Source: Vesta saturnalis
Lineage: Eukaryota > Arthropoda > Insecta > Coleoptera > Lampyridae
Reading direction: 5' to 3'
Assembly (NCBI GenBank): GCA_036346205.1
Contig: JARFJB010002198.1
Coordinates: 1,449,001-1,513,000, forward strand
Length of the DNA stretch: 64,000 bases
The position numbers were made by a program, and so were the translations under genes. The notes below the pieces were generated by a model, which saw nothing but the letters and a program-made list of their open reading frames with translations, was not told the DNA's origin and did not search any database. Below, piece after piece: positions 13,312 through 24,389 of the stretch. The first letter of the stretch is position 1, and every line of letters begins with the position of its first letter.

Positions 13312-13660
13312 AACAGACTTTTCAAAGGTTTTCGATCAGATTAACACTTCGGGTATTACATCAAAATTACTTAATTTTGGCTTTACTAGCATTTTTTACG
13401 TCATAGTTAAATTCTCGCGTTCAATATGTCACGTACAACAATTATACCTCTAACAGATTTATTGCATCTTCGGGTGTTCTCCAAGAATCCAATCTCGGGC
13501 CTCTGTTTTTTTTTTATATTTGTAAATCACGTAACGTCTCATACAACTTGATCAACATAGTTGCTTGCTAACGGCCTAAAAATATGTTGCTCAGTTAAAA
13601 GTAATAGTGATTGCGATTTGCTTCAGATGGATATCGTCAAAACACAGAAATAATTTTTTT
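13312..13660 (+). mobile_element. Jockey-like reverse-transcriptase fragment, plus strand
   Basis: Translation across two frames shows RT motif A as TDFSKVFDQI (about 13313-13350), then SSGVLQESNLGPLFF (about 13465-13515), a version of the GVPQGSNLGPLLF motif B block, and the region after motif C, LKICCSVKSNSDCDLLQ (about 13577-13630). The catalytic YADD is replaced by ANG, so the enzyme is dead. It lies tail to tail with the minus-strand LINE that ends near 13680. Confidence 0.68.
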
Positions 13661-13679
13661 TAATTAATAGTATTTCTGA

Positions 13680-14246
13680 ACAGGGTAAGATTGGGCTAAC
13701 GTGCTAAAGCACTCAGGAACAGTAGCAGACGTTAGAGATGTTATTAGGCTGCCAAGAAATGCTTATGATCGGCTACCTTAAATTTACTTAAATGGAAGTT
13801 TGGAGGAAAACAGGAACTGGGTAGCGCACTCCACAATTTGGTGGTCATGTGGAAAAAATGTAGATCGCTACCGTTTAATGTGACAAGATGGAATCTTGAG
13901 TGCGTAATTATGCTGTGAATGTGCAAACCGAGTGTTCCTTGCGGAAACAGCCCGCGAGGTTATTAAAGAGTATATTTTGGACATTGCCATTGTAATAGCG
14001 ATACAACAAGCGAAGAACTGAAACTATTGTTTTATGCTCAATGGACTGTAGGTTAGAAGTTAGCGACAGGTCGTTTATACGTTTGTAGCTCTTTTGTGGA
14101 TGCGGCTTACGATATGAACGGCGCATTGAGGAGCATTGACCCAGAGATGGGAATTGAATTTCGAATGAGCTCACATTTGAGCGATGTGAAGTACGGTTCA
14201 GATCTGTATAGAAAGCCCAGTTTACGGGCAGATGTTTTGCTGGCAA
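13680..14246 (-). mobile_element. CR1-group LINE copy 2: C-terminal and 3' part
   Basis: Minus-strand RT C-terminal region, including GFLYRSEPYFTS-like sequence in one frame (about 14200) and TTKLWSALPSSCFPPNF (about 13850-13795). The 3' untranslated sequence CGTGCTAAAGCACTCAGGAAC, read on the plus strand at about 13700, matches LINE copy 1 at about 5735. The RT core of this copy is replaced by sequence of another LINE type at 14249-14940. Confidence 0.75.
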
Positions 14247-14248
14247 GG

Positions 14249-14940
14249 TAAGATCGTTAATGTACAGAATAAATAGTAACGGACCTATATTAGACCCTTA
14301 ATGTAGAAATTGCATGTATCGGAAAAGGATTAAAATTATTAAACGTAACATACTGGAATTGGTTTTCTAAATAAGATACAAAAAAAGTTAAGAAATTATC
14401 ATGAAAACCGAATCGTTGCAACTTAGCTACGAGTAAATTGTGAGGAATCTGATGCTTTAATAATATCGGTATAAACAATATCAACCTGTCGCCTATGATC
14501 AGTTACTTCTGATGTGTATTGACTAAAGCGTTCGTTAATGTTGATCGTTTCTTCATGAAACCATGTCGATCTTCAGATATATAGTTTTAACAAAAGGATA
14601 AATTTTACTGTGTAAAATGATCTCGAACACTAACTTATTATTTAAAATACAAATTGGTCTGTAATTAGTGAGGTCAGAGGGACCACCATTTTTCAGAATG
14701 GGATTAATATATGTGGTCTTACAAACCTCGGAAAAAGTAGCTTTATTAAAGATAATGGTTAAAAGTTTGCTAAAAATGGCTTTACAGTTTTTGACCAAAA
14801 ATTTAGGGATTACAATTTATCAATAGCATATAACACGTCTTGTCCTGAGATGTGTTTAATTAAAATATTGGGCATGCTAAAATTTACGGAATCATTTAAT
14901 GTATTAGTAGTTCTCTGGTTTTAAAAAGTACGAAATAGGT
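14249..14940 (-). mobile_element. Jockey-like reverse-transcriptase fragment, minus strand
   Basis: Minus-strand RT of a different lineage from the LINE around it: PSDLTNYRPICILNN (about 14685-14640), LLVAKLQRFGFHDNFLTFF (about 14445-14390), QYVTFNNFN, and GSNIGPLLFILYINDL (about 14300-14250). The join to the CR1-type C-terminal segment at 14246 is abrupt. It resembles the plus-strand fragment at 13312-13660. Frameshifted, non-functional. Confidence 0.7.
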
Positions 14941-15084
14941 AGCAAAGGCATTTACAATAGTTTATGGATTACTAAAACATTATTGTCATGGTTGACCATA
15001 ATGATTTTCTTTAACATTATTCCTTAACGAAATTTCAACCGCAGATATATAATTTCTATATGCTACACTTTACAGCAAATGCTT

Positions 15085-16010
15085 CTACACTATGGCCTGG
15101 AGGATTAGTAAGTAGATGAAAATAGAAGCCAATTGGAGTTCCAGAAATGAGATATCGCAAGATGAAAATTGTAATAATAGGTAGTCTATTGTCAGACTAA
15201 GGTAATCAAAGAGATCTTGTACGTTATTATCTTTGGGAGACCTATATAAACAGCGGTAGAATTTCACAAATTGGTGCCCAGAATGTTTGAACGACATCGC
15301 GTCGAATTTGTTGTTTTCCAAAGTGGACATCCTCTTTCAACGTATGTTGTCCTTGGTATGGAACATACACCGCTTTTTAGGCGAAAGTTAGAGTGAAGTT
15401 GTATCTGGGAAATTGCACGTCAGGGTAATCTGTGCTTCCAGGGGAGACTTGTGTTTCTGATAGAAACAGAATGTCAGGTTGCACTTGTTCAAGGTGAAAG
15501 TGGACATCATTCAGATTTGATCTAATACCACGTATGTTGCAGTAATGTATTCGAATGTTGTTACTTTCGATGACCAACGTCGCTTGAGTCCTGCCCGAGA
15601 ATCCGCATGGAGCAACATTTTTATACCCCCTAGAATCCTTAGGACGGATCGACGAATCGATGTGAGACTGTGGGCGTGTGCCCTTCTCACCAAGGGTGAG
15701 TTGGCTAGGATGTGGGGAGAGAGAAGGGTACGGATGAAAGTGATTTAAGTTGGGACATGGTTTTCCTGAGGTTAAGGTGATTTGGAAATTACCTTAATCT
15801 TCGTGTGGGTAGGTTTGCTAGTCCTGAAGTGGATCTATCTTCTGCCGTGATCGCAAAAGAGTATATACCCGCCACCCGTGAAAGCAACTGCATAAGAAAT
15901 AAAGTAACCGGCAGCCCTTACCGAACTCAGAAAATCGGAACACCAACATTAAGGAACCCATGGTAAAGGTGGTGGTATTGTACCGGGCGGCATGAGGTAT
16001 ACATACCCTC
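15085..16010 (-). mobile_element. CR1-group LINE copy 2: endonuclease and 5' leader
   Basis: Minus-strand endonuclease start CNIRGIRSNLNDVHFHLEQ and PDILFLSETQVSPG (15540-15440), then KHSGHQFVKFYRCLYRSP (about 15290-15235). Upstream (15700-16010), the leader with ACCATGGGTTCCTTAATG, read on the minus strand, matches the leader of LINE copy 4 near 29820, so both share the same region 5' of ORF2. Frameshifted, inactive. Confidence 0.76.
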
Positions 16011-16625
16011 TACTTATAAATAAATGCATTTACAATAATCTAAAGTTAAATATTTCAGAATGCAAAGTAATTACGTATACGAGGAACTCCCAGCCAATGT
16101 AGTTTGAGATTTAGATATCTCGTTTGATTACAAACTTCTAGTATGGTATCTAATTTACAGTTATCGAAAGAGTGCTCTGAAATCCATACAAAGGAAATTT
16201 TTTAAACTCGTTTAAGGTGGAAGTTACTTATTCTCCAAGGGATATGACCAGAATTTACTTTTATCCACATTTGATCTACAATCCTTAGATGTAAGAGAAC
16301 GCCTATGTAGTGTGACTTTTTTCTATAATTTTGTAAATAATAATAAGATAAATCCAATTCATCTTTTGTCACATTCTGATTTCACAGCGCTCTTGCCGAA
16401 ATTATCTCTTTATCTGATATAGCTGACATTAATTTGTTACAGAAGTCACCAGTTTATGTAATGTGTAACGATTATAACAAAATTTCATCAGAGTTGTAAT
16501 TCATTATCAGAATTTAGATAACTTCTTTAACAAAATCTATCGTAAATTATCATTATAATTAGTATTATCATTATGGTTCGAATTTACGTCAGTTCTAGAT
16601 ACATAAAGGCAAAATCGATTGGAGC
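16011..16625. other. No gene recognised
   Basis: AT-rich sequence beyond the LINE leader. No motif was recognised. Confidence 0.35.
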
Positions 16626-16626
16626 T

Positions 16627-16700
16627 TTTATCTCGATAGCTCAGTTGGTTAGAGCGGTACTCGAGCCAAGTACATGTCGTAGTTCAAATCCTGCTACTAA
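16627..16700 (+). tRNA. tRNA-like sequence (tRNA pseudogene or SINE head)
   Basis: It contains a good A box (TAGCTCAGTTGG) and a B-box-like GTTCAAATCC with tRNA-like spacing. The D stem (GCTC/GAGC) and the anticodon stem (GTACT/AGTAC, 7-nt loop CGAGCCA) pair perfectly. However, U33 is missing, the T stem does not pair and no acceptor stem forms. A TAATAATAA tail follows. It is therefore more likely a tRNA-derived SINE head or a pseudogene than a working tRNA. Confidence 0.5.
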
Positions 16701-18090
16701 TTAATAATAAATCTATCTTAACTTTTCGCATTAGTACTCCTTTTCTGAATTCTTTGTTTATATATCTTTTTAATTTTTTGTATTTCCATAATTTCGTATT
16801 GTTGCTTGTCTATTTAGAAAATTAACAAACATGTCTCGTTTTTTCTTGTATCGTGTTTTTTTTATTTTACTTAAACTATCCTTTCGCGCTAACATAAAAA
16901 TTCACCTATCACGAACGCATACTTTGTATGTTTCTTCGTCGAGTCGAAGTCCTAAAAATGGAACAAGACGCACATGATGCTAAACAAACGTAGCCATCTT
17001 GAAATGACTTTGTAAATTCATTCATAACTCTCCGAAAAAAAATTTACTGTAATTATATTCACTCTGTACATTACCGAGAAAATTTCACATGTGGGCGAAC
17101 TTCATTCTTGAACATGCATTCAATTTTTCATTATTGCACCACGTTACAACATTTTTTTGAAACAAAATATGCATACATATTCTTTACTGCACGTTAACTC
17201 ATTACCAATATAGCATAATCTTACACATACGTCTACAACCATCTCTTTAATCTGAATTCTTTTGTACACAGCAGCAAAAACCAATGGCAAACCAGTAGTC
17301 CTTTACCAGTGCCGCCTGAGTAAAAATTTATTCACAAATTGTTTTTCAACCAAATTTAATCCTTTCAACATAAAACTCTTTCTACAACATTCAAATATTC
17401 CTTCGTGCGATACAGAATGTTCCATTGAACTCCATTGGCGCATCATTTACACAAATTTGCATTCTACATACACAAAAAAATTTTTTTTTGGTGCTAACTC
17501 ACTTCATTTGTATTCTAAATACGTTCCATATGTTATCAAATTACTGCATATATACGATATGTTAAAATAACTTTACAATTTACTTAACTGACGGCAGAGA
17601 GACAGAACGCATTATGTTAGAGCGGACGGCAGTAAAATATCTCCCCATCAGAAGGTTCCTGGGGTTTTTGATATGCGTTAATGAACTATGTCTACATGCT
17701 CCGATTTGTACCATTATCTCAAGGTAAGGCGACGGTATGGTTTAACGCGAATCGGCTATGTCTAAATTCCGGTTAAACTGTTGAGATATTCTCCTATGCA
17801 AATCCAAACTAAATTTTTTTGACAAGGTGGTGCCGTAGCAATGAAAACTAATTTTGGAATATATTTTCTAACGCCTACTGTCAAATCAGTTAACTAAGGA
17901 AAGAACTGCATACTCAACGCTACTACTAACATACGTAACCTATAGTAATATAGGGACATAATAGCATAAGTACTTGAATTATTAGTATTTGAAGGATAGC
18001 TATTAGAGTAGTTGGAGGCATTGGTTGTAGAAGTGAATGTAATAATCATTTTGTACAGCTCTGTAAACTTATATAGGAACGCTTATTGTA
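16701..18090. other. No gene recognised
   Basis: AT-rich. A 102-codon frame at 17262-17570 has no recognised motif. Confidence 0.35.
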
Positions 18091-18920
18091 CCGGGTGAGT
18101 CATTAAGGAAGGACGCCGGCTATATCACAGAAACCGCTTATGTTACGACTTCCAAAAAAAAAAATTCTTCAGTAAATGTGGCCAAGAGAAAATGCTGGAA
18201 ATAATTTTAAAGTTTGTAAATAGACCGCTAAGTGGCGTAACTGCTGTAGTAAATTAAAAAATGTCTAATAAGTAACAGAAACTTAAGGAAAAGGAATATT
18301 GGAAATACCGTAGTTTTGGTTTTGGGACAATTTTACCCATTTTTTGTATAAGAAGTCTTTTTCTAACTTCACAGATTTTCCGTAGGGGGAGCTGCGAAAG
18401 TTGTCAGACAAACACGTAATTATCTTCGAAACCAGTCATCGAATCTTAAAAAGTAATATTTCGTTGGAAAGGTCTTTTCTTGCGCTATTCGTTGATGTAT
18501 TAAAAAGTTAAGTTTGATTAACGAACAGAAAGCTAGAGGACGCTTTCCAAATATTGCTGAAATTTTAGCGATTTTCTTCAAAATATTAAATAGAATGGTA
18601 TGTTTTTTATATTTAAGTCAGAAAAAGCATAAAATTTCGCCTATACCCTAAAAATTCCAAGTCGATATCTTTGCTGATTTCAATTTTATACCCACTTTAA
18701 GTTCAGATCCATGGTAATGATTTTGTAGTGCCACGATCATCCAATAACACTAATAGACCAACAATGCATAATGACGAATTATCCATAGTAACATTAATTT
18801 TATCAATATCAGTGTCAAGGAAACATCATCCTGAAATTTCCTCACAACATTACCTCCGGTTTTGCGGTTTATGCGGGTGTATTGTGATACGAGTTTCTTT
18901 GACTTATTGCCACATTCTCT

Positions 18921-19784
18921 TTGTCAAGGATGCCCTCTAACCAGGAAGCATATGATATGCTTGCAGTATATTTCGAGTGCATGCAGAATTCTACTGTTGC
19001 TGCACGATTGTATGCGGCTCGTTTTCCAGAAAGACGGCATTACGAAAAGAGACCTTTTACTCGATTATCACAACGATTGAGAGCTACAGGAACAATTCAT
19101 CCCCCAGTTACTCACAGAGCACGCAGATCCCGACCGGAAGAAAATGTTATTAACGTTCTAGCATATATCGAAATTAATCCACATAGTAGCACAAGAGCAA
19201 TAGCTCATGACTTGGGGCTAACACAAACTACTGTTCAGCGTATTGTGAAAGAATATGAGTAAGTTTTAAATAAAAGTTAGCTATTAAAAGTAGTAAAGTT
19301 ATAGCTATTAAAAAACCATAACTTCAATTTTAATCTAGATTACATCCATACCATGTAGTCCTTCATCAATCACTGACTGCAGCTGATTATGAGCAACGTT
19401 TAGACTACTTCTATTGGCTGTCGAATATGCTCATAGATAATCAACATCTGTTATCGCAAATATTGTGGACTGACGAGGCTACATTCCGCAGTGATGGTGG
19501 AGTAAATCGTCATAACATGCATTCAACATCAGGGCTGGTGGAGCGTCAATGTTTGGTGCGGTATTTTAGGAGGTAGAATTATTGGTCCTCACATTTTTGA
19601 CTCACCACTTAATGGTGAAACGTACCTTAATTTCTTGCGGAACGATTTGCCGTTACTTTTAGAAGATGTGCCGTTGCTTATTAGGCAGCGGATGTTTTTC
19701 CAACATGACGGCTGTCCGGCACATTTGTCAGTACGCGTGAGTCAATTTTTAAGTAACACTTTTCCTGATACATGGTCAAGAATA
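18921..19784 (+). pseudogene. DUF4817-type transposase with an intron, broken
   Basis: This resembles the widespread insect transposase with an N-terminal DUF4817 helix-turn-helix and a DDE nuclease. Exon 1 (18921-19258) holds the HTH part (MPSNQEAYDMLAVYFE..., STRAIAHDLGLTQTTVQRI). An 80-bp intron at 19259-19338 (GTAAGT...ATCTAG) joins it to LHPYHVVLHQ. The first catalytic Asp is in LWTDEATF (about 19470) and the second in FFQHDGCPAHLS (about 19700-19735). An internal deletion and frameshift near 19518 removes part of the NPH region. The protein then stops matching at about 19784, where another transposase begins. A possible left terminus is ACCGGGTGAGTCATTAAGG near 18095, but no partner end is present. 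Confidence 0.75.
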
Positions 19785-20360
19785 TCGAACAAGAAGAGAA
19801 TACACCAAATCAATAAACGCAGATACCACGATGTTGTCGGGTATTAAGGCGTGTACATTTTGCCAACACAAAGTCATTGTTATTGATGATGAAAAATATT
19901 TCACTCTAAATATCTCCGAAATTAAGGGTGACGTTGGTTTCTATACTGATAACATAGAAAACTGCTCAAGGAATGTTAAATATAAAGAACAGACAACATT
20001 TGCTAATAAAATTTTAGTCTGGTGCGCAATTTCTATAAGAGGGATATCCAGGCCTTATGTGTGGCGTGTAAAAGGCGAAGCACTGGATAGCCAGCGCTAT
20101 ATTCAAAATTGTCTGGACAAACTGAATGATTTTATTAATGGACATCATGCTGAGTACGATATAATGTTTTGATCAGACTTAACGTCGTACCCTTACGCCA
20201 CGGAAACTCAGAATTAGCTCAACGCTCATAACATACTATTCGTACCACTAAACGGCAATCCCCCTAATCTACCTTAGGCCCGCCCATAGAAGAATTTTTG
20301 GGTACTTTTGAGTAGAAAAGTGTATGATGGAGAATGGCAAGCCGAAAATGAAGGACGGTT
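19785..20360 (+). pseudogene. C-terminal part of a second Tc1/IS630-like transposase
   Basis: It continues directly from the preceding relic but belongs to another family. Visible blocks: VIDDEKYFTL (19875-19905, first catalytic Asp region), GDVGFYTDNIENC, ILVWCAISIRGISRPYVWR (about 20010-20070), and NCLDKLNDFINGHHAEYD. Then, after a stop and frameshifts, NPPNLP-ARPIEEFLGTF (about 20260-20310) contains the catalytic Glu. The DNA-binding N-terminus is missing. Truncated and frameshifted, so inactive. Confidence 0.72.
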
Positions 20361-20438
20361 AATATATAAATATAATATGTAATATTTAGTGCCAAAACTT
20401 TTGAGACATACGTTATTCGCGGTTAAAGATTCAATATA

Positions 20439-20951
20439 TCGGGTTGTCCAAAAAAAACGGAATTTCCTTTTTTAATATATTTTTTTTAACCTATTTCATT
20501 GATTTTGGTTTTATTTGAGAGAGAATTGATAAAGACATATCACTAACCTAATATTTTCGCGATTTATTTAAAAATCAAAATGGCGGACACATTTAAACTT
20601 TACCAAACTTTAAAACTAGTTGGAACTTTTTCCAGTCGCACTATATATGTTTGCAAGCTACTTTACGAAAGCTTGGATATTTGTGACCGAGAGGTCGAAC
20701 ATGGAAATCGGTCAAAAACTTTCTAACGTATGATACGACAAAGGCAAGTACGTTTTAACATATTGACTCCTATTTTCTTTCGATATCCTTTAAACAAAGC
20801 AAGTTTTTTGTCAAGGACAACAAACACTAACTTAAGGTAAAAAGAGGATTAAACATTAATATGATCACCATTAGTTTCAACTACTTAAGGTTAAGGAATA
20901 AAAAAAAATATATTAAAAAAGGAAATTCCGTTTTTTTTTCCGACAACCCTA
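20439..20951. mobile_element. 513-bp MITE with about 55-bp TIRs and TA target duplication
   Basis: The ends are inverted copies: TCGGGTTGTCC plus an A run and CGGAATTTCC on the left (20439), and the complement on the right ending at 20951. Similarity covers about 55 bp, including TTTTTTAATATATT. Both ends are flanked by TA (20437-20438, 20952-20953), as for Tc1/mariner-type insertion. The inside has no protein, so it is non-autonomous. Confidence 0.85.
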
Positions 20952-21135
20952 TATTTTAATTATATTCACAAATATACTTGTATAGATAGTCATGAAATAT
21001 TGATAAACATTACAAAATAATTTTTATTTTTACTAGAATTAATCATATCTTACAAACGATAACAGTAAAAAATAAGTGACATTAAACCAGTCATAAAGTA
21101 TTATTATTGATTGTATTTTTATAATAAGTCATAAA

Positions 21136-22075
21136 ATGATTACAAACGAAATCGAACTTTCCGTTCCTTGGGGAATTATTGCAGGTACGTTTACGTTTAG
21201 GTTTTTATTTACAATTTAATAGGCCTTATACATTTGTAGCTAAAACATGGGGTAACAAAGAAAATACAAAAGTTGTTATGGTGCATGGCCTACAAGATAA
21301 TGCAGAAAGTTTCTGTAGGTTAATTCCACATTTACCGCCACTATATTTTTACGTAAGCATTGACCTACCAGGTCACGGTAAATCAAGCCATTTGCCACAA
21401 GACATGTTTTATAACTTTTGGGATTTCCTTTTACCGATTCATTTGGTGATCCGTTTTCTAAAAGAAGATCCCATTATTCTCTTAGGTCACAGTATTGGTG
21501 GTACCATACTTATGGCCTACACTCAATTATATCCAAATAGAGTATCAAAATTAATTTTAATTGAAGGTACTTACTTTTTGCCATATGATACTCAACGATT
21601 GAAACGTTATTTTAGACGGTACATTGAAGGTATGGCGAAAATTATGGGTTCCAAACCTACATTTACGTATGAAGAAGGATTAAGGACTTCTATTAAAAAA
21701 CGATTTCATGCTCCAATTGCGCATGAACCAGCAGAAATATTGTACAACCGAAATATCGAGTGTTTAAGTGAAGATACATACCGATTTAGAAGTGATTGGC
21801 GAGTGAAACCGAGGAATATATTTTGGCCACTCTTTACAAATAATGTGTTAGATTCATTTAAAAGAAAATATCCACTAACTTGTCCAACACTTAATATTGC
21901 CGCTTTGGACACATTGCCCTTTGAATTTAAAGAAGTAATAATTCAGCTACACAACAGCATGTACTCAAAATGTATTACAAAAACTGTAGCAGGAAATCAT
22001 CACGTACACGTAAATTCTCCAGAGCTTGTCGCACCATTAATAAACAATTTTTTAAAAACAGAAAGTCACCTTTAG
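21136..22075 (+). CDS. Serine hydrolase-like alpha/beta hydrolase, copy B (two exons)
   Basis: Paralogue of the gene at 4380-5322, 294 residues as exon 1 21136-21184 and exon 2 21240-22075. The 55-bp intron 21185-21239 (GTACGT...TTTGTAG) is phase 1, at the same codon as in copy A. Splicing gives VPWGIIAAKTWG, the family start, so ATG 21136 is preferred over the in-frame ATG at 21179, which lies in the intron frame. Motifs: HG (32-33), LPGHGKSSH (59-67), GHSIGG with nucleophile Ser101, and GNHHVH with catalytic His270. It probably acts as a soluble esterase-like hydrolase; the substrate is unknown. There are no stops or frameshifts. The 3' end runs straight into a TIR element that appears to supply the polyadenylation signal. 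Confidence 0.87.
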
Positions 22076-22109
22076 GTAGTTCAAATGTAATTATAACGTT
22101 ATAAAAAAG

Positions 22110-23282
22110 GTGGTGTAATGGTATAAGGTATAAAAAGTGTTTTAATAATATAATAAAGAAATAAGTGTAAAAATGTTCTCCAAAACAAATCGTTAAAGTA
22201 ACTGGAGATACAAACCATTCACTACAAATAATGCCTTTGGCTGAGTCGGTAAATTAAGGTAGGGTGGTTCAATCTTTTGATTTGCTTAATTACCACAAAT
22301 TTATGCTGTTATTTTCACTTAACATCAATGATTAAAATGCAATGTAACACTAATAAAAATGATCTCGGACGCTAAGTTATTTTTTTTTTAATTATGCTCG
22401 GAATAACTAAACCGAGGTTTACAATAAAAATTTTATCAAAATATAAAAAATAAAATATATACAAACTATGTTTATTAACAGTTAAAATGAAACTAGTTAT
22501 AACCCTAAATTACTAATTAAATCATAAAACATAAATACCTGTTTGTAAAATTTTGTACACAAACTTTTTAACAACCTCTGGTATCTAAACGATTATGGAA
22601 ATTTAAACCAAAGGTGATGTTATCTTTGCACCAATATTGCGCAATATCTTGAAATAATGCTTTACGTGGTAAACCACACCCCAAAATGGAATTTTATTTC
22701 TTATAAATTTATCTTCATGAAATTGAACAATCCGTTTATTGCATTCTCTTGAAATTTTGAATGCAAAAATTGTAATCATAAAATGAAAGCGTACGCAAAA
22801 ATAAAATTAATTGTGCAATCAAAAACGGTAAAATTAAAAGTGTAAAAGTAAAAAAAAAGAAAGTTCCTGAAAAGAGCAAATGAGTTAAATTATCTTACCA
22901 TCAAACCAATGGCACGTTTCACAAAATTCAGGGGGAAACCCAAAAAATATGGCTTCCTGCATCTACAGCGTACCACAAAAAGTGAACAAAATGGACGCCT
23001 AGAATATCAGACGATGTAGCCGTGCGCGAAAAGATTTGGGCAAAAAATTAAGTCAACGATGACGCGTTGCACGAACATATTGAGCAGAAAAAATTTTTAT
23101 AGAAGTGAAAGTATAAACCCTTAAGAAGATATGCACTTAAGTTACACCAAAATGCAAATTAGGCACCTCATACTTACAAATCATATAAATAAAATTTCCG
23201 TATATTTACAACTAAATGAACGAAGACATAAATTACGGTATATTTTAATACAACTCAAAATGGGTTGTTACAATGTCGGCAC
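22110..23282 (-). mobile_element. Non-autonomous 1.18-kb TIR element, copy 2
   Basis: Reverse-oriented relative of the element at 7311-8489. Matching blocks include ACAAATCGTTAAAGTAACT and ATAATGCC near 22190-22235, GATTTGCTTAATTACCACAAAT, TATTTTCACTTAACATCAAT, and GTATAAACCCTTAAGAAGATA followed by TTAAGTTACACCAAAATGC near 23110-23155. It ends TTACAATGTCGGCAC (23282), a degraded form of the terminus. It begins about 35 nt after the stop codon of the copy B hydrolase. Confidence 0.72.
22152..22157 (+). promoter_or_regulatory. Candidate polyadenylation signal (AATAAA)
   Basis: AATAAA lies 77 nt past the stop of the copy B hydrolase gene, inside the edge of the inserted TIR element. If used, the transcript end is supplied by the transposon. 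Confidence 0.45.
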
Positions 23283-24389
23283 ATAAAATATACATTAATT
23301 ATTTCTTATTTCCGTAAGCAGTAATAATGGAAATGCAAGATACACTATACAAACTATTTCAGGACTCGACCATTCATGAAAAAGTGGCAGTTTTGCTAAC
23401 GTAAACATCACTATTGTAAGTTTATTGTAACTTTTGAAGTTTTTTGACGTTATACACACTGTTAGGTTGTGATTTCTGCCTCGGTAACGTTTCGATGTTG
23501 CCCGTTTGTAAATTTGTAGGTTACTGGTTTAGTATTCGTAAAAATAGAAGGTGCCGCTCGAATATCAATTTTTTCTTCACTGGTTATCCTGTGCAAAAAT
23601 ATTTAACATAGTTAACACTCTCCAAGAGCATGAAAACTTTTTAAAATGCAATTGCACAGTTGAAATAGGATGCAAAATGCTACTTTGATGGCTGAAATGA
23701 AAGTTGGTGGGTGATACCGTTTGCGACCGAGCCGACAATCTTGAGGCCGTCAGAAACATTTTGCGTCCGTGGCGTACCTAAAATTATTTTGCAAAGCTGA
23801 GCGTGTTTGTGATATTGGTCGTTGTATTAGGTGAAGCGTTCTATATAATCTGTCTATTAACATAACTAGTTAATTAAGCACTTCGTAAAATGTATGAAAG
23901 TAATTAACTTTACACTTGGTTATATTTTGAAGGCATACTAAATTAAATAGTCTTCATAGTTACATTACTCTGAGAATAAATTTAGAAAAATCAAGAACAT
24001 AGTTTCTTGGGACAATAAACTAATTGACTTGTGTCGAAAAAAATGTAGTTTTTTTAAATATTTACAAGTGTTTGGTCATAAAATTTCTTTTTTATAGTTT
24101 ACCAACAACCCGCTTTGAAATCAGTCTAATATAACACTGTAATTTGAGTTGGGCGTACTTTTAAAATATCTGATGTGGAACAACACACGACCTTCCGACC
24201 TACAAAGTGAAAATTAAAAGAAATAAAATAATTTTTATAATAATTTGTTTAAGGATAATTATGCAAACTCTTTTTATACGTTCATAACGAAACTAGGCAA
24301 CGTTGTAAAAATAAAAACAATAATCTATGTGAGATAGACGTTTAAAGCTTCATGTCGTTAATAGATATTGTAACAACCTTTTTTTGTGG
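23283..24389. other. No gene recognised
   Basis: AT-rich. No protein motif, RNA or repeat was recognised. Confidence 0.35.

Noticed and set aside
18095..18125. Left terminal inverted repeat of the DUF4817-type element
   Set aside because: No matching right end exists because the element is truncated at about 19784, so the boundary cannot be shown.
22228..22275. tRNA-like A/B boxes (TGGCTGAGTCGG and GGTTCAATC), suggesting a SINE
   Set aside because: Box spacing is too short, the B box is not kept in copy 1, and the element has inverted ends typical of a DNA transposon.
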